The notes: a model not told the origin generated them from the letters alone. A stretch of DNA of 64,000 bases from an uncultured Phocaeicola sp. (GCA_948566455.1 CAOYQO010000006.1:62001-126000); one strand, 5' to 3'. Positions 8,498-18,057 are shown, counted from the stretch's first letter. Translations and numbers: made by a program.

Positions 8498-9180
8498 TGA
8501 GGAACATAGCAATTATACCTGCTCGTGGTGGTAGCAAACGTATTCCTCATAAAAATGTCAAGCTTTTTATGGGTAGACCTATCATTGCCTACTCCATTGA
8601 AACAGCTCTTTCAACGCATCTCTTTGATGAAGTTATGGTATCAACGGATGATTTGGAAATAGCGGAAGTGGCACGACAATATGGAGCTTCAGTTCCTTTT
8701 TTGAGAACAGAAGAAACTGCAAATGATTATGCTACATTAGCAGATGTTATTCGAGAAGTATTGGATAGGTATAAAGAACAAGGAGATTTTTTTGATAATA
8801 TGTGTTGTATTTTGGCAACTTCTCCACTACTTCTGAATGAGGATATTGTTGTTGGCTATGAAAGATTGATTCATTCGGATTTTTCGTCTATAGTACCTGT
8901 TGTACAGTTCTCATATCCTATATTGCGTTCATATGGTATGAACAGTGAGGGGGAAATTTATTTCAATTGGCCGGAATATGCTAAAACTCGTAGCCAGGAT
9001 TTGGAATCTGCCTATCATGATTCAGGTACATTCTATTGGCATAAGATTGACCGATGGCTCTCTGGTGACATTAAAAGGGGAGGGATAGTGGTTGACGAAG
9101 ATCGAGTGCAAGATATTGACACAGAACAGGATTGGAGGATGGCAGAATTTAAGTATAAAATGCTATATGTTCGCGGGTAA
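8497..9180 (+). CDS. pseF: pseudaminic acid cytidylyltransferase
   Basis: 227 residues from the ATG at 8497, whose A is shared with the pseC stop codon. A GTG at 8494 would add one residue. The N-terminal motif IIPARGGSKRIPHKN binds CTP, as in NeuA and PseF. It activates pseudaminic acid to CMP-Pse, the last step before transfer. The pathway context makes PseF a better name than the sialic acid homologue NeuA. A 44-bp gap then leads to pseG. Confidence 0.92.
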   Translation: MRNIAIIPARGGSKRIPHKNVKLFMGRPIIAYSIETALSTHLFDEVMVSTDDLEIAEVARQYGASVPFLRTEETANDYATLADVIREVLDRYKEQGDFFDNMCCILATSPLLLNEDIVVGYERLIHSDFSSIVPVVQFSYPILRSYGMNSEGEIYFNWPEYAKTRSQDLESAYHDSGTFYWHKIDRWLSGDIKRGGIVVDEDRVQDIDTEQDWRMAEFKYKMLYVRG

Positions 9181-9224
9181 ATACCTAAAATATTAATTCA
9201 TATTACTGCTATATAATATAAAGA

Positions 9225-10187
9225 TTGAAGAAAAGAATATTATTTCGAGCAGATGCTAATGTCCAAATAGGTTATGGTCATTTTGTTCGTACATTGGCTT
9301 TAGCAGATATGCTAAAAGATGATTTTGAGTGTGTATTTTATACTCAAGAACCGACAGAATATCAAAGGCAGGCAGTTGGTGAAGTTTGTGATCTTGTAGC
9401 TCTTCCATCTGATGAAACTAAATTTGATGTATTTCTTTCCTGTCTTTCTGGTAATGAAATAGTCTTTTTGGATAATTATTTCTTTACATCTGAATATGAG
9501 AGACAAATAAAGAGAAAGGGATGTAAATTGGTTTGTCTGGCTTCATATAATATGCATCACTATTCAGATGTTTTAATTAATTATGTAGAGGAGGATTTTT
9601 CAAAGTATTCTGTTGAACCATATACTAAAATATTATGTGGGTTTGAGTGGGTTATTCTTCGCGCACCATTTAGGAAATATAAATCAGAAAAAAAAATATC
9701 ATCTAATATCATCACAATATGTTTTGGAGGTACAGATCAATATTTATTGACGGAAAAAACATTTAGGTATTTGAAAAACTGTAAACTTCAATATGAAATT
9801 CATCTTATAGCTTCTAGTGTTATTGGTACTGAAAGAATTCGTGAGTTTTTGTCAGAAGGGTTAGCGGTTCACATAGATGCTTCCGCACAAGAAATAGCTA
9901 ACCTTTTTGACATATCAAAATTTGCTATATTATCAAGTAGTATGATCTGCTATGAGGCGTTATCAAGAGGGACAAAGGTTCTTTCTGGATATTATGTTGA
10001 TAACCAAGTAGGTATGTATAATGCTTTATTGAAGACTAATTCCATTGTACCATTAGGAAATCTGCTTGATGAAAATTATCTAAACTCGTTGGTTGCGGCT
10101 TTAACATGTGATAATTTGAACGTAGCATCTTTTATTGATTATTCAAAACAAAAAGAAAAATATATCTCAATCTTTCATTTGTTATGA
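9225..10187 (+). CDS. pseG: UDP-2,4-diacetamido-2,4,6-trideoxy-L-altropyranose hydrolase
   Basis: 320 residues from a TTG start (MKKRILFRADANVQIGYGHF); no ATG lies close enough to keep the N-terminal glycosyltransferase-B-like fold. Key motifs are IGYGHFVRTLALAD with the catalytic His, FGGTDQ, and SSMICYEALSRG near residue 245. PseG removes UDP from the diacetamido sugar, giving the substrate for condensation by PseI. Its 3' end overlaps pseH by 4 bp (ATGA), indicating tight coupling. The gene is strongly AT-rich. Confidence 0.9.
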   Translation: MKKRILFRADANVQIGYGHFVRTLALADMLKDDFECVFYTQEPTEYQRQAVGEVCDLVALPSDETKFDVFLSCLSGNEIVFLDNYFFTSEYERQIKRKGCKLVCLASYNMHHYSDVLINYVEEDFSKYSVEPYTKILCGFEWVILRAPFRKYKSEKKISSNIITICFGGTDQYLLTEKTFRYLKNCKLQYEIHLIASSVIGTERIREFLSEGLAVHIDASAQEIANLFDISKFAILSSSMICYEALSRGTKVLSGYYVDNQVGMYNALLKTNSIVPLGNLLDENYLNSLVAALTCDNLNVASFIDYSKQKEKYISIFHLL

Positions 10188-10774
10188 ATATAGATCGAAA
10201 TAAAATTTATCAAATAAATAACTATACGTATAAAAACTTTGTAGGTCTTACTCTTGAAGAAGTGAAGTTAGTTTGGGAGTGGAGAAATCATGAGGATATA
10301 CGTAAGTGGATGATAACAAAAGATATTATTCCGTTTGAAAATCATTGTACTTTTGTATATAATTTGTCAGAAAGGAATGATGCATATTATTGGCTATTTT
10401 ATAGGAATAATATACCGATAGGGGTGTTGAGTATCATAAATGTAGATTATGAACATAAAGAAGGAGAACCTGGATACTACCTTTCACCGTATATGGCAAA
10501 TTCTGGTATAGGTATAGAGATACAGTATTACTATAAAAAGTTGTTTTTTGACGAATTAGGATTTGAAAATCTTTTTGGGTATCTTTTGTGGGGTAATACT
10601 AATGCGTATCAATTATCCAGATTCTTTGGCGCAATAGAGGATAAGATTGTAGAAATTGATGGTCGGAAATATGTGAAAATGCATACGCCTGCAACTGAGT
10701 TTCGAAAACTATCAGGAGATAAATTGATAAATCAGTTTGTTAGATTTAACAAACAAAATCCCGTTAAATGGTGA
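10184..10774 (+). CDS. pseH: GNAT N-acetyltransferase, PseH position
   Basis: 196 residues with a GNAT-type acyltransferase fold; VWEWRNHEDIRKWM and the C-terminal LLWGNTNAYQLSRFFGA match the PseH-like group. PseH acetylates the C4 amine made by PseC, using acetyl-CoA. Between pseG and pseI, this assignment is natural. Because an ACP/KAS III module follows, the acyl donor could also be a non-acetyl thioester; the sequence cannot decide. The stop is 4 bp before the preferred pseI start. Confidence 0.85.
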   Translation: MNIDRNKIYQINNYTYKNFVGLTLEEVKLVWEWRNHEDIRKWMITKDIIPFENHCTFVYNLSERNDAYYWLFYRNNIPIGVLSIINVDYEHKEGEPGYYLSPYMANSGIGIEIQYYYKKLFFDELGFENLFGYLLWGNTNAYQLSRFFGAIEDKIVEIDGRKYVKMHTPATEFRKLSGDKLINQFVRFNKQNPVKW

Positions 10775-10778
10775 TTCT

Positions 10779-11810
10779 ATGAAACTAAAAGAGAATAGAG
10801 TTTATATTATTGCTGAATTGTCAGCCAACCATAATCATAATTTTGATTTGGCTGTGAAAACTATTGAAGCAATGGCGGCTTCAGGTGCTGATGCAGTTAA
10901 AGTACAAACATATAAGCCGGATTCGCTTGTTATGGATATAAATAACGAACATTTCGGTATGATAAAATCGGGGCTTTGGAAAGGAGTTACCCGTTATCAA
11001 TTATATGCTGATGCTTATATGCCTTATGAATGGCAGCCGGAATTAAAGAATATATCAGAACGGTTAGGTTTGGATTTCTTTTCTACACCATTTGATTTAG
11101 AAGGAGTGGCTTTTTTGCAAAAAATGGAAATTCCTATCTATAAGATTGCTTCTTTTGAGATAAATGATATACCTCTTATCAAGCAGGTGGCTAAGGTAGG
11201 CAAACCTATAATTATGTCTACAGGTGTTGCCGATTACAATGATATAAAAATAGCTCTTGATGCTTGTTATGAAATGGGTAATAAAGATGTTTCATTGTTG
11301 AAATGTACGTCAGAATATCCTGCATCGTTAGAACAGGCTAATCTTTTGACAATTCCTGATATGATTGCTACTTTTAAGACTGTAGTTGGGGTTTCAGATC
11401 ATACGATGGGGAGTGTGGTGCCAATGACTTCTGTTGCACTAGGTGCAAAAATTATAGAAAAGCATTTTATTTTAGACAGATCGTTAGGTGGGCCAGATTC
11501 TTCTTTTTCGATGGAACCTCAAGAATTTAAAAAAATGGTGGATGGTGTAAGAGATGTGGAAAGTGCATTAGGGGGGATAAAAAGAGAAATCTCGGATAGA
11601 GAACGGGCTAAAAGAAGAGCCATTTATGCCATTGTGGATATTAATCCAGGTGACATTTTTACCGTTGAGAATACAAAATCGTTTAGGCCTGCTGATGGCT
11701 TATCGCCTGTTTATTATGAACAAATGTTAGGGCAAGTAGCTAAGAGATGCATTCCTATGGGAGAACCTTTGCAGTTAAGTGATATTGATATTAATAATAA
11801 AATAATTTAA
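10779..11810 (+). CDS. pseI: pseudaminic acid synthase
   Basis: 343 residues from ATG at 10779; a longer frame from TTG at 10737 overlaps pseH and is rejected. The NeuB-like TIM barrel begins YIIAELSANHNHN, and KIASFEIND and CTSEYPAS are typical. A C-terminal SAF (antifreeze-like) domain starts near residue 285 (RAIYAIVDINPGD). It condenses the freed trideoxy sugar with phosphoenolpyruvate to give the nine-carbon pseudaminic acid. It is followed after 4 bp by an acyl carrier protein, tying the sugar pathway to the next module. Confidence 0.93.
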   Translation: MKLKENRVYIIAELSANHNHNFDLAVKTIEAMAASGADAVKVQTYKPDSLVMDINNEHFGMIKSGLWKGVTRYQLYADAYMPYEWQPELKNISERLGLDFFSTPFDLEGVAFLQKMEIPIYKIASFEINDIPLIKQVAKVGKPIIMSTGVADYNDIKIALDACYEMGNKDVSLLKCTSEYPASLEQANLLTIPDMIATFKTVVGVSDHTMGSVVPMTSVALGAKIIEKHFILDRSLGGPDSSFSMEPQEFKKMVDGVRDVESALGGIKREISDRERAKRRAIYAIVDINPGDIFTVENTKSFRPADGLSPVYYEQMLGQVAKRCIPMGEPLQLSDIDINNKII

Positions 11811-11814
11811 GAAT

Positions 11815-12045
11815 ATGGAATTACAGGATTTTATTCAAAACATAGTGAATTTGTTTGATGACATTGACACTAGTAACTTTTCAGTATTGACTGATTTTAA
11901 AGATAATGATGAGTGGAATTCGTTATTAGTATTATCTGTTATTGCTATGGTGGATGAGGAATATGGTATCATTATTACAAGTGATGACATTAGACAGGCA
12001 AAAACTATTGGAGATTTATATAGCATCGTTAAATCTAAGCAATGA
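11815..12045 (+). CDS. acyl carrier protein (first of two)
   Basis: 76 residues with the size, acidity and helix pattern of an ACP. The phosphopantetheine site is read in EWNSLLVLSVIA, Ser near residue 36. The usual DSL is NSL here, an unusual but probably tolerable change. ACPs carry acyl chains as thioesters on the pantetheine arm. The start follows pseI by 4 bp and the stop overlaps the next reductase (ATGA), so carrier and reductase are probably made together. Confidence 0.85.
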   Translation: MELQDFIQNIVNLFDDIDTSNFSVLTDFKDNDEWNSLLVLSVIAMVDEEYGIIITSDDIRQAKTIGDLYSIVKSKQ

Positions 12046-12791
12046 ACTATAATCCATTTTCTTTAGAGTACAAACGGATTCTTATAACAGGAGCAGGTAG
12101 TGGAATAGGTCGTTCTATTGCCATTGAGGCTGCTAAAATGGGTGCAATACTACTGTTAGTCGATATTAATATAGATGCATTGAATGAAACGGTAGGTATG
12201 TTAGAGAGCGAGAATTGTAGTGTGTATCAGATAAATCTTGCTAATTATAATGAGATTTTGGATTTTGTAGAGTTAATTGATCCAATTGATGGGCTGGTGA
12301 ATAATGCAGGTATTTCGAATACGAAGCCGTTGCATTTTATCAGTGAAGAGGAATATGAGAAGGTATTAGCTGTTAATACTAAAGCACCTATCTTTTTAAC
12401 TAATCTCTTGTACAAGAGGAAGAAAATTAAGAAAAATGCTTCAATTGTATTCATGTCTTCACTGGCTGGGTTATATACTTTTACTCCTGCGAATGGATTA
12501 TACTCTTTATCAAAGGGTGCTATTACGTCTTATTCAAAAAGTTGTGCAGTAGAATTTGCAGTGAGGGGGATTCGCTCTAATAGTGTACACCCTTCAATGG
12601 TTAATACTGATCTGAAAATGAAATTGAGTTTTTCTGAGGAAGATTATAAGAAGGATATGCAAAAATATCTGTTGAAAAGATATGCGGAACCTTTTGAAAT
12701 AGCTTACGCCGTTATTTTTTTGCTTAGTGATGCTGCGTCTTATATTACGGGGCATACTTTAATTATAGATGGTGGTAGATCGTTGAAATAG
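12042..12791 (+). CDS. SDR-family oxidoreductase, FabG-like (first)
   Basis: 249 residues, a classical short-chain dehydrogenase: TGAGSGIG near residue 17, NNAGIS near 87, and the catalytic Tyr-Lys pair in YSLSKGA near 153. The C-terminal IIDGG is typical of FabG-type reductases. It probably reduces a ketoacyl-ACP or a keto group on a small intermediate. It overlaps the ACP gene by 4 bp. The true substrate is unknown; similar reductases also work on sugars. Confidence 0.85.
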   Translation: MNYNPFSLEYKRILITGAGSGIGRSIAIEAAKMGAILLLVDINIDALNETVGMLESENCSVYQINLANYNEILDFVELIDPIDGLVNNAGISNTKPLHFISEEEYEKVLAVNTKAPIFLTNLLYKRKKIKKNASIVFMSSLAGLYTFTPANGLYSLSKGAITSYSKSCAVEFAVRGIRSNSVHPSMVNTDLKMKLSFSEEDYKKDMQKYLLKRYAEPFEIAYAVIFLLSDAASYITGHTLIIDGGRSLK

Positions 12792-12794
12792 TGC

Positions 12795-13529
12795 ATGAAA
12801 GGTAAGAATATTATAATAACAGGTGCGAACCGTGGCATAGGTAAGGTTCTTGTAGAAATGTTTGCGAAAGCTGGTACTAATGTTTGGGCATGCATGCGTA
12901 AAGAAAGCGAAAGTTTCATCATGTGGAAAGCAGAACTAGAGCGAGTACATAATGTTTGGATAAAACTTGTTTATTTTGATATAACTGATGGTGAATCACT
13001 TAATATTGGAATAAAAAAAATTCTCGATGAGAACTTGAAAATAGATATTCTTATAAATAATGCTGGTATCTCTACTGTGGGATTGTTAAGTCAGACTAAA
13101 ATAGAGGATGTAAAAGTGTTGTTTGATACCAATTATTTTTCTATGCTCAATATTATTCAGAAAATATCAAAAAAAATGATTAGGCAAAGAAGTGGGGTAA
13201 TAATTAATATGGGCTCTATTGCAGGTATCGAACCACAGCCAGGTAAGATTGCGTATGGAAGTAGTAAGGCTGCCGTATTATTTATGACCCAATGTTTGGC
13301 GAAAGAATTGGGACCTCTTGGAATTAGGGTAAATGCCATAGCTCCTGGACCGATAGAAACTGAAATGATTCAACAATATAATACTGAACAATTAAAACAG
13401 TTATCAGTAGAGTCGTCGTTAAGACGTCTGGGTAAAACAGAAGAAATTGCTCAAGTAGCATTATTCTTGGCATCGGAACGAGCTTCATATATCAATGGTG
13501 CGATTATTAAAGTTGATGGAGGACGATAA
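12795..13529 (+). CDS. SDR-family oxidoreductase, FabG-like (second)
   Basis: 244 residues. Classical SDR motifs are TGANRGIG near residue 10, NNAGIS near 84, a Ser in MGSIAG, and the YGSSK Tyr-Lys pair near 150. It ends in KVDGGR like FabG. It is only moderately like its neighbour, so the pair is not a fresh duplication. It lies 3 bp downstream of the first reductase and 2 bp before the transketolase gene. Two reductases in one short module suggest two separate ketone reductions. Confidence 0.85.
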   Translation: MKGKNIIITGANRGIGKVLVEMFAKAGTNVWACMRKESESFIMWKAELERVHNVWIKLVYFDITDGESLNIGIKKILDENLKIDILINNAGISTVGLLSQTKIEDVKVLFDTNYFSMLNIIQKISKKMIRQRSGVIINMGSIAGIEPQPGKIAYGSSKAAVLFMTQCLAKELGPLGIRVNAIAPGPIETEMIQQYNTEQLKQLSVESSLRRLGKTEEIAQVALFLASERASYINGAIIKVDGGR

Positions 13530-13531
13530 TT

Positions 13532-14359
13532 ATGGAAAGTGGTAAGTTAGATTCTAAAGAACTCATAAATCTTTGTAGAAAAATGCGCCTTCATGCTTTG
13601 GATATGGCGTTGGCTGCTGGAAGGCGAGGAGCTCATTTGAGTGGTAGCTTGTCCTGTATTGAAATCTATGCGGTACTTTATGGTTCTATTTTAAAGTATA
13701 ATGTTTCAAATCCAAGATGGGAAGGACGTGATCGTTTTATTGCGGGTAAAGAGCATGCTCGATTGGCTGAATTTCCTGTAATGGCGGAAATGGGTTTTTT
13801 TCCAATTGAAAAGTTAAACTCATATGAAGAAGACAATGGTTTGTTAGTTGGCCATCAAAGGAATTTGGATTTAGGCTTAGAGTATGCTTCCTTAAGTCTG
13901 GGTATGGAGCTTTCCTTTGCGGTAGGTAAATCTATTTATGCTAAACAAAATAATCTTCCATATCATGTATATGTTCTTTTGGGAGATGCAGAATGTAATG
14001 AAGGTTCTATTTGGGAAGCTGTCCTTACAGCCGGACATTATAAATTGGATAATCTAACTGTGATTGTTGATAGGAACTATATGGCAGTAGATGGCAATAC
14101 CGAAGATTGGATGGCACAAATGGATATGGAACTTAAGTTTAAATCTTTTGGTTGGGAATCTAAAACGGTGAATGGACATAGTGTCGAGCAGTTGATAGAC
14201 TCATTACAATATAGGCCAATTGATAAGCCTTATGCTTTGATAGCTGAAACGGTTAAAGGAAAAGGCGTTTCGTTTATGGAGAATAATAAATTATGGCATC
14301 AGGCCGTATTGTCAGAAGAGCAATATAAAACAGCTTACGCAGAAATTTTAAATTCATAG
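13532..14359 (+). CDS. transketolase N-terminal subunit (thiamine diphosphate domain)
   Basis: 275 residues, the usual size of a split transketolase N-subunit. The thiamine-diphosphate/Mg motif is GDAECNEGSIWEA near residue 150, ending in the LDNLTVIVDRN stretch; RRGAHLSGSLS near 30 matches the GH-rich substrate region. With the next gene it should form an active transketolase-type enzyme that transfers a ketol unit. Housekeeping transketolase is a single chain, so a split pair in a capsule locus implies a dedicated carbon-skeleton step. Confidence 0.9.
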   Translation: MESGKLDSKELINLCRKMRLHALDMALAAGRRGAHLSGSLSCIEIYAVLYGSILKYNVSNPRWEGRDRFIAGKEHARLAEFPVMAEMGFFPIEKLNSYEEDNGLLVGHQRNLDLGLEYASLSLGMELSFAVGKSIYAKQNNLPYHVYVLLGDAECNEGSIWEAVLTAGHYKLDNLTVIVDRNYMAVDGNTEDWMAQMDMELKFKSFGWESKTVNGHSVEQLIDSLQYRPIDKPYALIAETVKGKGVSFMENNKLWHQAVLSEEQYKTAYAEILNS

Positions 14360-14364
14360 AGTAT

Positions 14365-15336
14365 ATGGTTATTAGTACTCCACTTATAAAAGCTTATGCT
14401 AGATTAGGGCAAAAAGGAGCAGCTGCCGGTATTGGTATGCTTGAAGTAGCTAAAAGCGATCCTAATTTGAGAGTTGTGGTTGCAGATAGTATTGCTATTG
14501 CAAGCTTGGATAGATTTTATGCAAACTACCCGGATAAGGTCATTAATGTGGGCATTGCCGAGCAAAATATGATAGGTATTGCAGCTGGTATAGCATCTGA
14601 ATCTGGTAGTAATGTGTTTGCTTGTACTTATGCTGAATTTATTATTACAAGAACAGTTGAGATGATACGTCAAAATCTCTCTTATCATCAATTTAATGTT
14701 AAGTTAATAGGAAATTCTGCTGGTTTTGCAATGGAGACCTTGGCTGTATCTCATTGGGCTACAGAAGATATTGCACTTGTAAGAGCTTTGCCTAATATAA
14801 TTATTCTTTCAGCTTCTGACTGTTTGGCTGCAATTAAATTAGTCATTGCTGCTTCTTTGATTGAAGGCCCGGTCTATTTACGGTTGTCTGGTGGATTAAA
14901 TTGTCCTATTGTTTATGAAAAAGATTGTGATTTTACTATTGGTAAATCTAATATAATTAAAAAAGGTGAAGATGTTGCAATCCTTGCAACAGGTTTGATG
15001 GTTCGAGAGGCTATGGATGCCGCTGAGATGTTAAAAGAAAAAAATGTTAATGCTACTGTGGTGGATATGTATACTATTAAACCTTTAGATACGGGGCTTT
15101 TAGATACTATCTTTTCTACTCATCGTTTGGTTGTTACTGTTGAAGAGCATAATATTATTGGAGGATTGGGTAGTTCCATTGCCGAATATAAGTGTGATAA
15201 TGATTTACATGTTAGATTAGTAAGAATAGGTGTAAATGATCGGTTTGGAGAACTTGGTTCTTTGAGATATATTTGGAAACAGCATGGATTAACAGCTGAG
15301 CAGATAGCTGGTAAAATTGAGTTTTTGTTAAAATAA
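14365..15336 (+). CDS. transketolase C-terminal subunit (pyrimidine-binding domain)
   Basis: 323 residues covering the pyrimidine-binding and C-terminal domains. The catalytic glutamate that activates thiamine diphosphate lies in NVGIAEQNMIGIAAG near residue 64. The C-terminal domain includes TVVDMYTIKPLD and VTVEEHNIIGGLG. It pairs with the N-subunit 5 bp upstream. A 1-deoxyxylulose synthase-like or acyloin-type reaction is possible because this half is shared by those enzymes. Substrates cannot be read from sequence. Confidence 0.9.
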   Translation: MVISTPLIKAYARLGQKGAAAGIGMLEVAKSDPNLRVVVADSIAIASLDRFYANYPDKVINVGIAEQNMIGIAAGIASESGSNVFACTYAEFIITRTVEMIRQNLSYHQFNVKLIGNSAGFAMETLAVSHWATEDIALVRALPNIIILSASDCLAAIKLVIAASLIEGPVYLRLSGGLNCPIVYEKDCDFTIGKSNIIKKGEDVAILATGLMVREAMDAAEMLKEKNVNATVVDMYTIKPLDTGLLDTIFSTHRLVVTVEEHNIIGGLGSSIAEYKCDNDLHVRLVRIGVNDRFGELGSLRYIWKQHGLTAEQIAGKIEFLLK

Positions 15337-15342
15337 TTAGTT

Positions 15343-15579
15343 ATGACAAATTTGGAGAAATATCAAAATGCGTTTGTGGAAGGTTTGGAACTTCCATGTG
15401 AAAGTGTGGAAAGTGCAACGATGGATACTGTTGAACGTTGGGATTCTATTGGACAAATGAGTTTGATGGCAATTATTGAGGATGAGTTTCAAATAGAATT
15501 TGAACCTGATGAAATCATTGCTTTTACTTCTTATCAGGCAGGTTTGGACATTTTGAGGAAGCGTAATATTGAATTTTAG
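15343..15579 (+). CDS. acyl carrier protein (second of two)
   Basis: 78 residues. The phosphopantetheine attachment site is ERWDSIGQMSLMA, Ser near residue 34, close to the consensus DSL. Divergent from the first ACP at 11815, suggesting that each serves a different partner. It sits 6 bp before the AMP-forming ligase, a spacing that suggests that ligase loads it. Housekeeping AcpP is normally with fabF, so this is a specialised carrier. Confidence 0.87.
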   Translation: MTNLEKYQNAFVEGLELPCESVESATMDTVERWDSIGQMSLMAIIEDEFQIEFEPDEIIAFTSYQAGLDILRKRNIEF

Positions 15580-15584
15580 TTTAT

Positions 15585-16997
15585 ATGATTTTTGATATAG
15601 ACAAAAAAAGCAAGCTATCAACCGCTATTATTGATGATAGTGGGAATAGGTTGACATATGGAGACTTGACTATCTTTTGTGATACTTTGAAAAGAAAAAT
15701 TCCTGAAAGAAAACTAGTGTTTTGTTTATGTAAAAACACTGCACCATCATTGGCGGGATTTTTGGCTTTGTATGACAATAAAGATGTTGCTTTATTACTT
15801 AATGCTAGTATGGAAAAAGGATTACTTGATAATCTTTATAAAATATATAAGCCTGAGTATATATGGTGTCCTTCAAATATGAGAGAGGTTGGAGAAACGG
15901 AGATTATTGAAGAATATTTAGGCTATGTATTATATAAAACAACTAATGATACACCTGCTTTAAATCCTGATTTATCTTTGTTATTAACCACCTCAGGTAC
16001 TACTGGAAGTCCTAAATTAGTACGTCATAAATATGGCAACATAGAGATTAATGCTCAAAATGTTGCAAATGTATTTGGATGGAATACTACTGAAAGGGGG
16101 ATCTGTGATTTGCCAATGCAATATACTATGGGGCTGAATGTTATCAATAGTCATTTATATGCTGGTGCAACAGTTTTGCTTCTTTCTAATCATCTCTTAA
16201 GTCCGCTCTTTTGGAGTTTTATTAAGGAACAAAGGGGAACTAATTTCACAGGAGTTCCATACAGCTATGAAATCCTGAAGAAAATGAAATTTACTCAAAT
16301 GGATTTGCCATATCTCAAGACAATGGCTGAGGGCGGGGGGAAACTTTCAAATTCTCTATTTGAGTATTTTTCAGAATATGCCTCTTATAGCGGTAAGCGG
16401 TTCATTGCAACTTTTGGTACTACAGAAACATCTGCTAGATTAGCTTATCTTCCAGCTGAGTTGGCAACTAAAAAATGTGCTAGTATAGGTTTCGCAATTC
16501 CAGGAGGAACTATTGTATTAAAAGATGACCAAGGTAAAGTTGTAGCTAATTCTCATGTAGAGGGAGAATTGTGTTATCAAGGTCCTAATGTGACAATGGG
16601 ATATGCGGAGTCTGTAGAAGATTTGGTGAAAGGCGATGAGTTTAAAGGTGAATATTGTACTGGTGATATAGCCTTTAGGGATGAGGATGGCTGCTATTTT
16701 ATTATTGGTAGGAAAAAACGTTTCTTAAAGTTATTCGGTTTGCGAGTTAGTTTGGATCAATGTGAGAAAATAGTAGCAGATGGATTATTTATTGATTGTG
16801 CATGTAGTGGAAATGATAATAGAATGTTTGTGTATATAACAGAGGCAGGAAAAGAAGAACAAGTTAAAAAACTCATTTCAATAAAAACAGGACTTCCTTT
16901 AACATCCTTAACTGTAAAATGTGTAGATGAAATTTATCGAAATGAGTCTGGTAAGATCAATTATCGGAAATTAGATAACGAATATGGCATTTTTTAA
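15585..16997 (+). CDS. AMP-dependent acid ligase (ANL family)
   Basis: 470 residues, on the short side for the acyl-CoA synthetase/NRPS adenylation superfamily. The P-loop TTSGTTGSPK is near residue 137, FGTTET near 285, the hinge YCTGDIAFRDEDG near 360, and the catalytic lysine in NESGKINYRKL near 460. It activates a carboxylic acid as the adenylate and most likely loads it onto the preceding ACP, though CoA is an alternative. The stop overlaps the KAS III start by 14 bp. Confidence 0.88.
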   Translation: MIFDIDKKSKLSTAIIDDSGNRLTYGDLTIFCDTLKRKIPERKLVFCLCKNTAPSLAGFLALYDNKDVALLLNASMEKGLLDNLYKIYKPEYIWCPSNMREVGETEIIEEYLGYVLYKTTNDTPALNPDLSLLLTTSGTTGSPKLVRHKYGNIEINAQNVANVFGWNTTERGICDLPMQYTMGLNVINSHLYAGATVLLLSNHLLSPLFWSFIKEQRGTNFTGVPYSYEILKKMKFTQMDLPYLKTMAEGGGKLSNSLFEYFSEYASYSGKRFIATFGTTETSARLAYLPAELATKKCASIGFAIPGGTIVLKDDQGKVVANSHVEGELCYQGPNVTMGYAESVEDLVKGDEFKGEYCTGDIAFRDEDGCYFIIGRKKRFLKLFGLRVSLDQCEKIVADGLFIDCACSGNDNRMFVYITEAGKEEQVKKLISIKTGLPLTSLTVKCVDEIYRNESGKINYRKLDNEYGIF

Positions 16998-18057
16998 GAT
17001 AGATAATGTAAAAATAGCAGGAATCTCTGCTTGCGTACCTCCGAAGCAAGTTGAAAATATAGATTCTACTCTCATAGAAGATAAAAAAGAATTAGAAAAA
17101 TACATAGAAACCACCGGAGTCAAAAGAAGGTATATTGCCGAAGAGGGAATTTGTTCTTCTGATTTGTGTTTAGAGGCAGCAGAAAAAATAATTGAGGAAT
17201 TGGATTGGAAAAAGGAAGATATTGAGTGCTTGATATTTGTCTCTCAAACTCCGGATTATATTTTTCCAGCTACAGCATGTGTTCTTCAAGATAGATTAAA
17301 ACTCTCTTCTAACTGTATGAGTTTTGATATCACTATGAGTTGCCCTGGTTGGATTTACGGACTTTCCACAATTTCTGCAATTTTGAGTGCTGGGAAAATA
17401 AAGAAAGGGCTATTGCTTGTAGGGGAAACATCTACCAAAGCTAAATCTCCTTATGATAGAGTAAATTTGTTGGCTGGTGATGCTGGAACAGCTACAGCTC
17501 TTGAATTTAATACGTCAGCTTCACCGATCATCTTTGATATGCATACTGATGGAAGTAATTTTAAATCACTGATTATTCCTGATGGTGGATATAGAAACCC
17601 TGTAACTAAAGAATCTTTTGAGTATGTAATGTGTAAGGATGATATTTTAAGAAATAGACTCCAAGCGAATATGGAAGGAGATAGTATTTTTTCTTTTGCA
17701 GTAAATACTGCTCCTAAAGAGATTAATGCACTTTTATCTAAGTTAGCAGTAGATAAGGCTGATGTAGACTATTTCTTGATTCATCAGGCAAATCAAATGA
17801 TTAATAAGTTTATTCAAAAGCGGCTGAAAGTTGATGATTCTAAGTGTATATATAATATCACAGATTTTGGTAATACATCATCTACATCTATACCATTAAT
17901 GATCATTAGTAAACTTAGAGAAAAATTTAATGGGAAGAAAATTGTGTGTAGTGCCTTTGGTACAGGTTTGGCATGGGGGACTATGGTTATGGATACGTCT
18001 ACGGACGGGGTTTTTCCTGAGTTGATAAGATATGCTGGCGATAAAACAGATAATTAA
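16984..18057 (+). CDS. 3-oxoacyl-ACP synthase III homologue
   Basis: 357 residues, FabH-like. The Cys-His-Asn triad is visible: Cys in ITMSCPGWIYG near 118, His in FLIHQAN near 265, Asn in DFGNTSSTS near 295. KAS III enzymes condense an acyl thioester with malonyl-ACP, but relatives in special pathways form esters, amides or shorten chains. It overlaps the ligase before it and the hydrolase after it (26 bp), so all three are translationally coupled. It is unlikely to be the housekeeping FabH, which in Bacteroides lies with rpmF/plsX-type genes. Confidence 0.9.
   Translation: MAFFKIDNVKIAGISACVPPKQVENIDSTLIEDKKELEKYIETTGVKRRYIAEEGICSSDLCLEAAEKIIEELDWKKEDIECLIFVSQTPDYIFPATACVLQDRLKLSSNCMSFDITMSCPGWIYGLSTISAILSAGKIKKGLLLVGETSTKAKSPYDRVNLLAGDAGTATALEFNTSASPIIFDMHTDGSNFKSLIIPDGGYRNPVTKESFEYVMCKDDILRNRLQANMEGDSIFSFAVNTAPKEINALLSKLAVDKADVDYFLIHQANQMINKFIQKRLKVDDSKCIYNITDFGNTSSTSIPLMIISKLREKFNGKKIVCSAFGTGLAWGTMVMDTSTDGVFPELIRYAGDKTDN

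Noticed and set aside
10737..10778. TTG start extending pseI upstream
   Set aside because: It overlaps the pseH coding end; the ATG at 10779 gives the usual PseI N-terminus.
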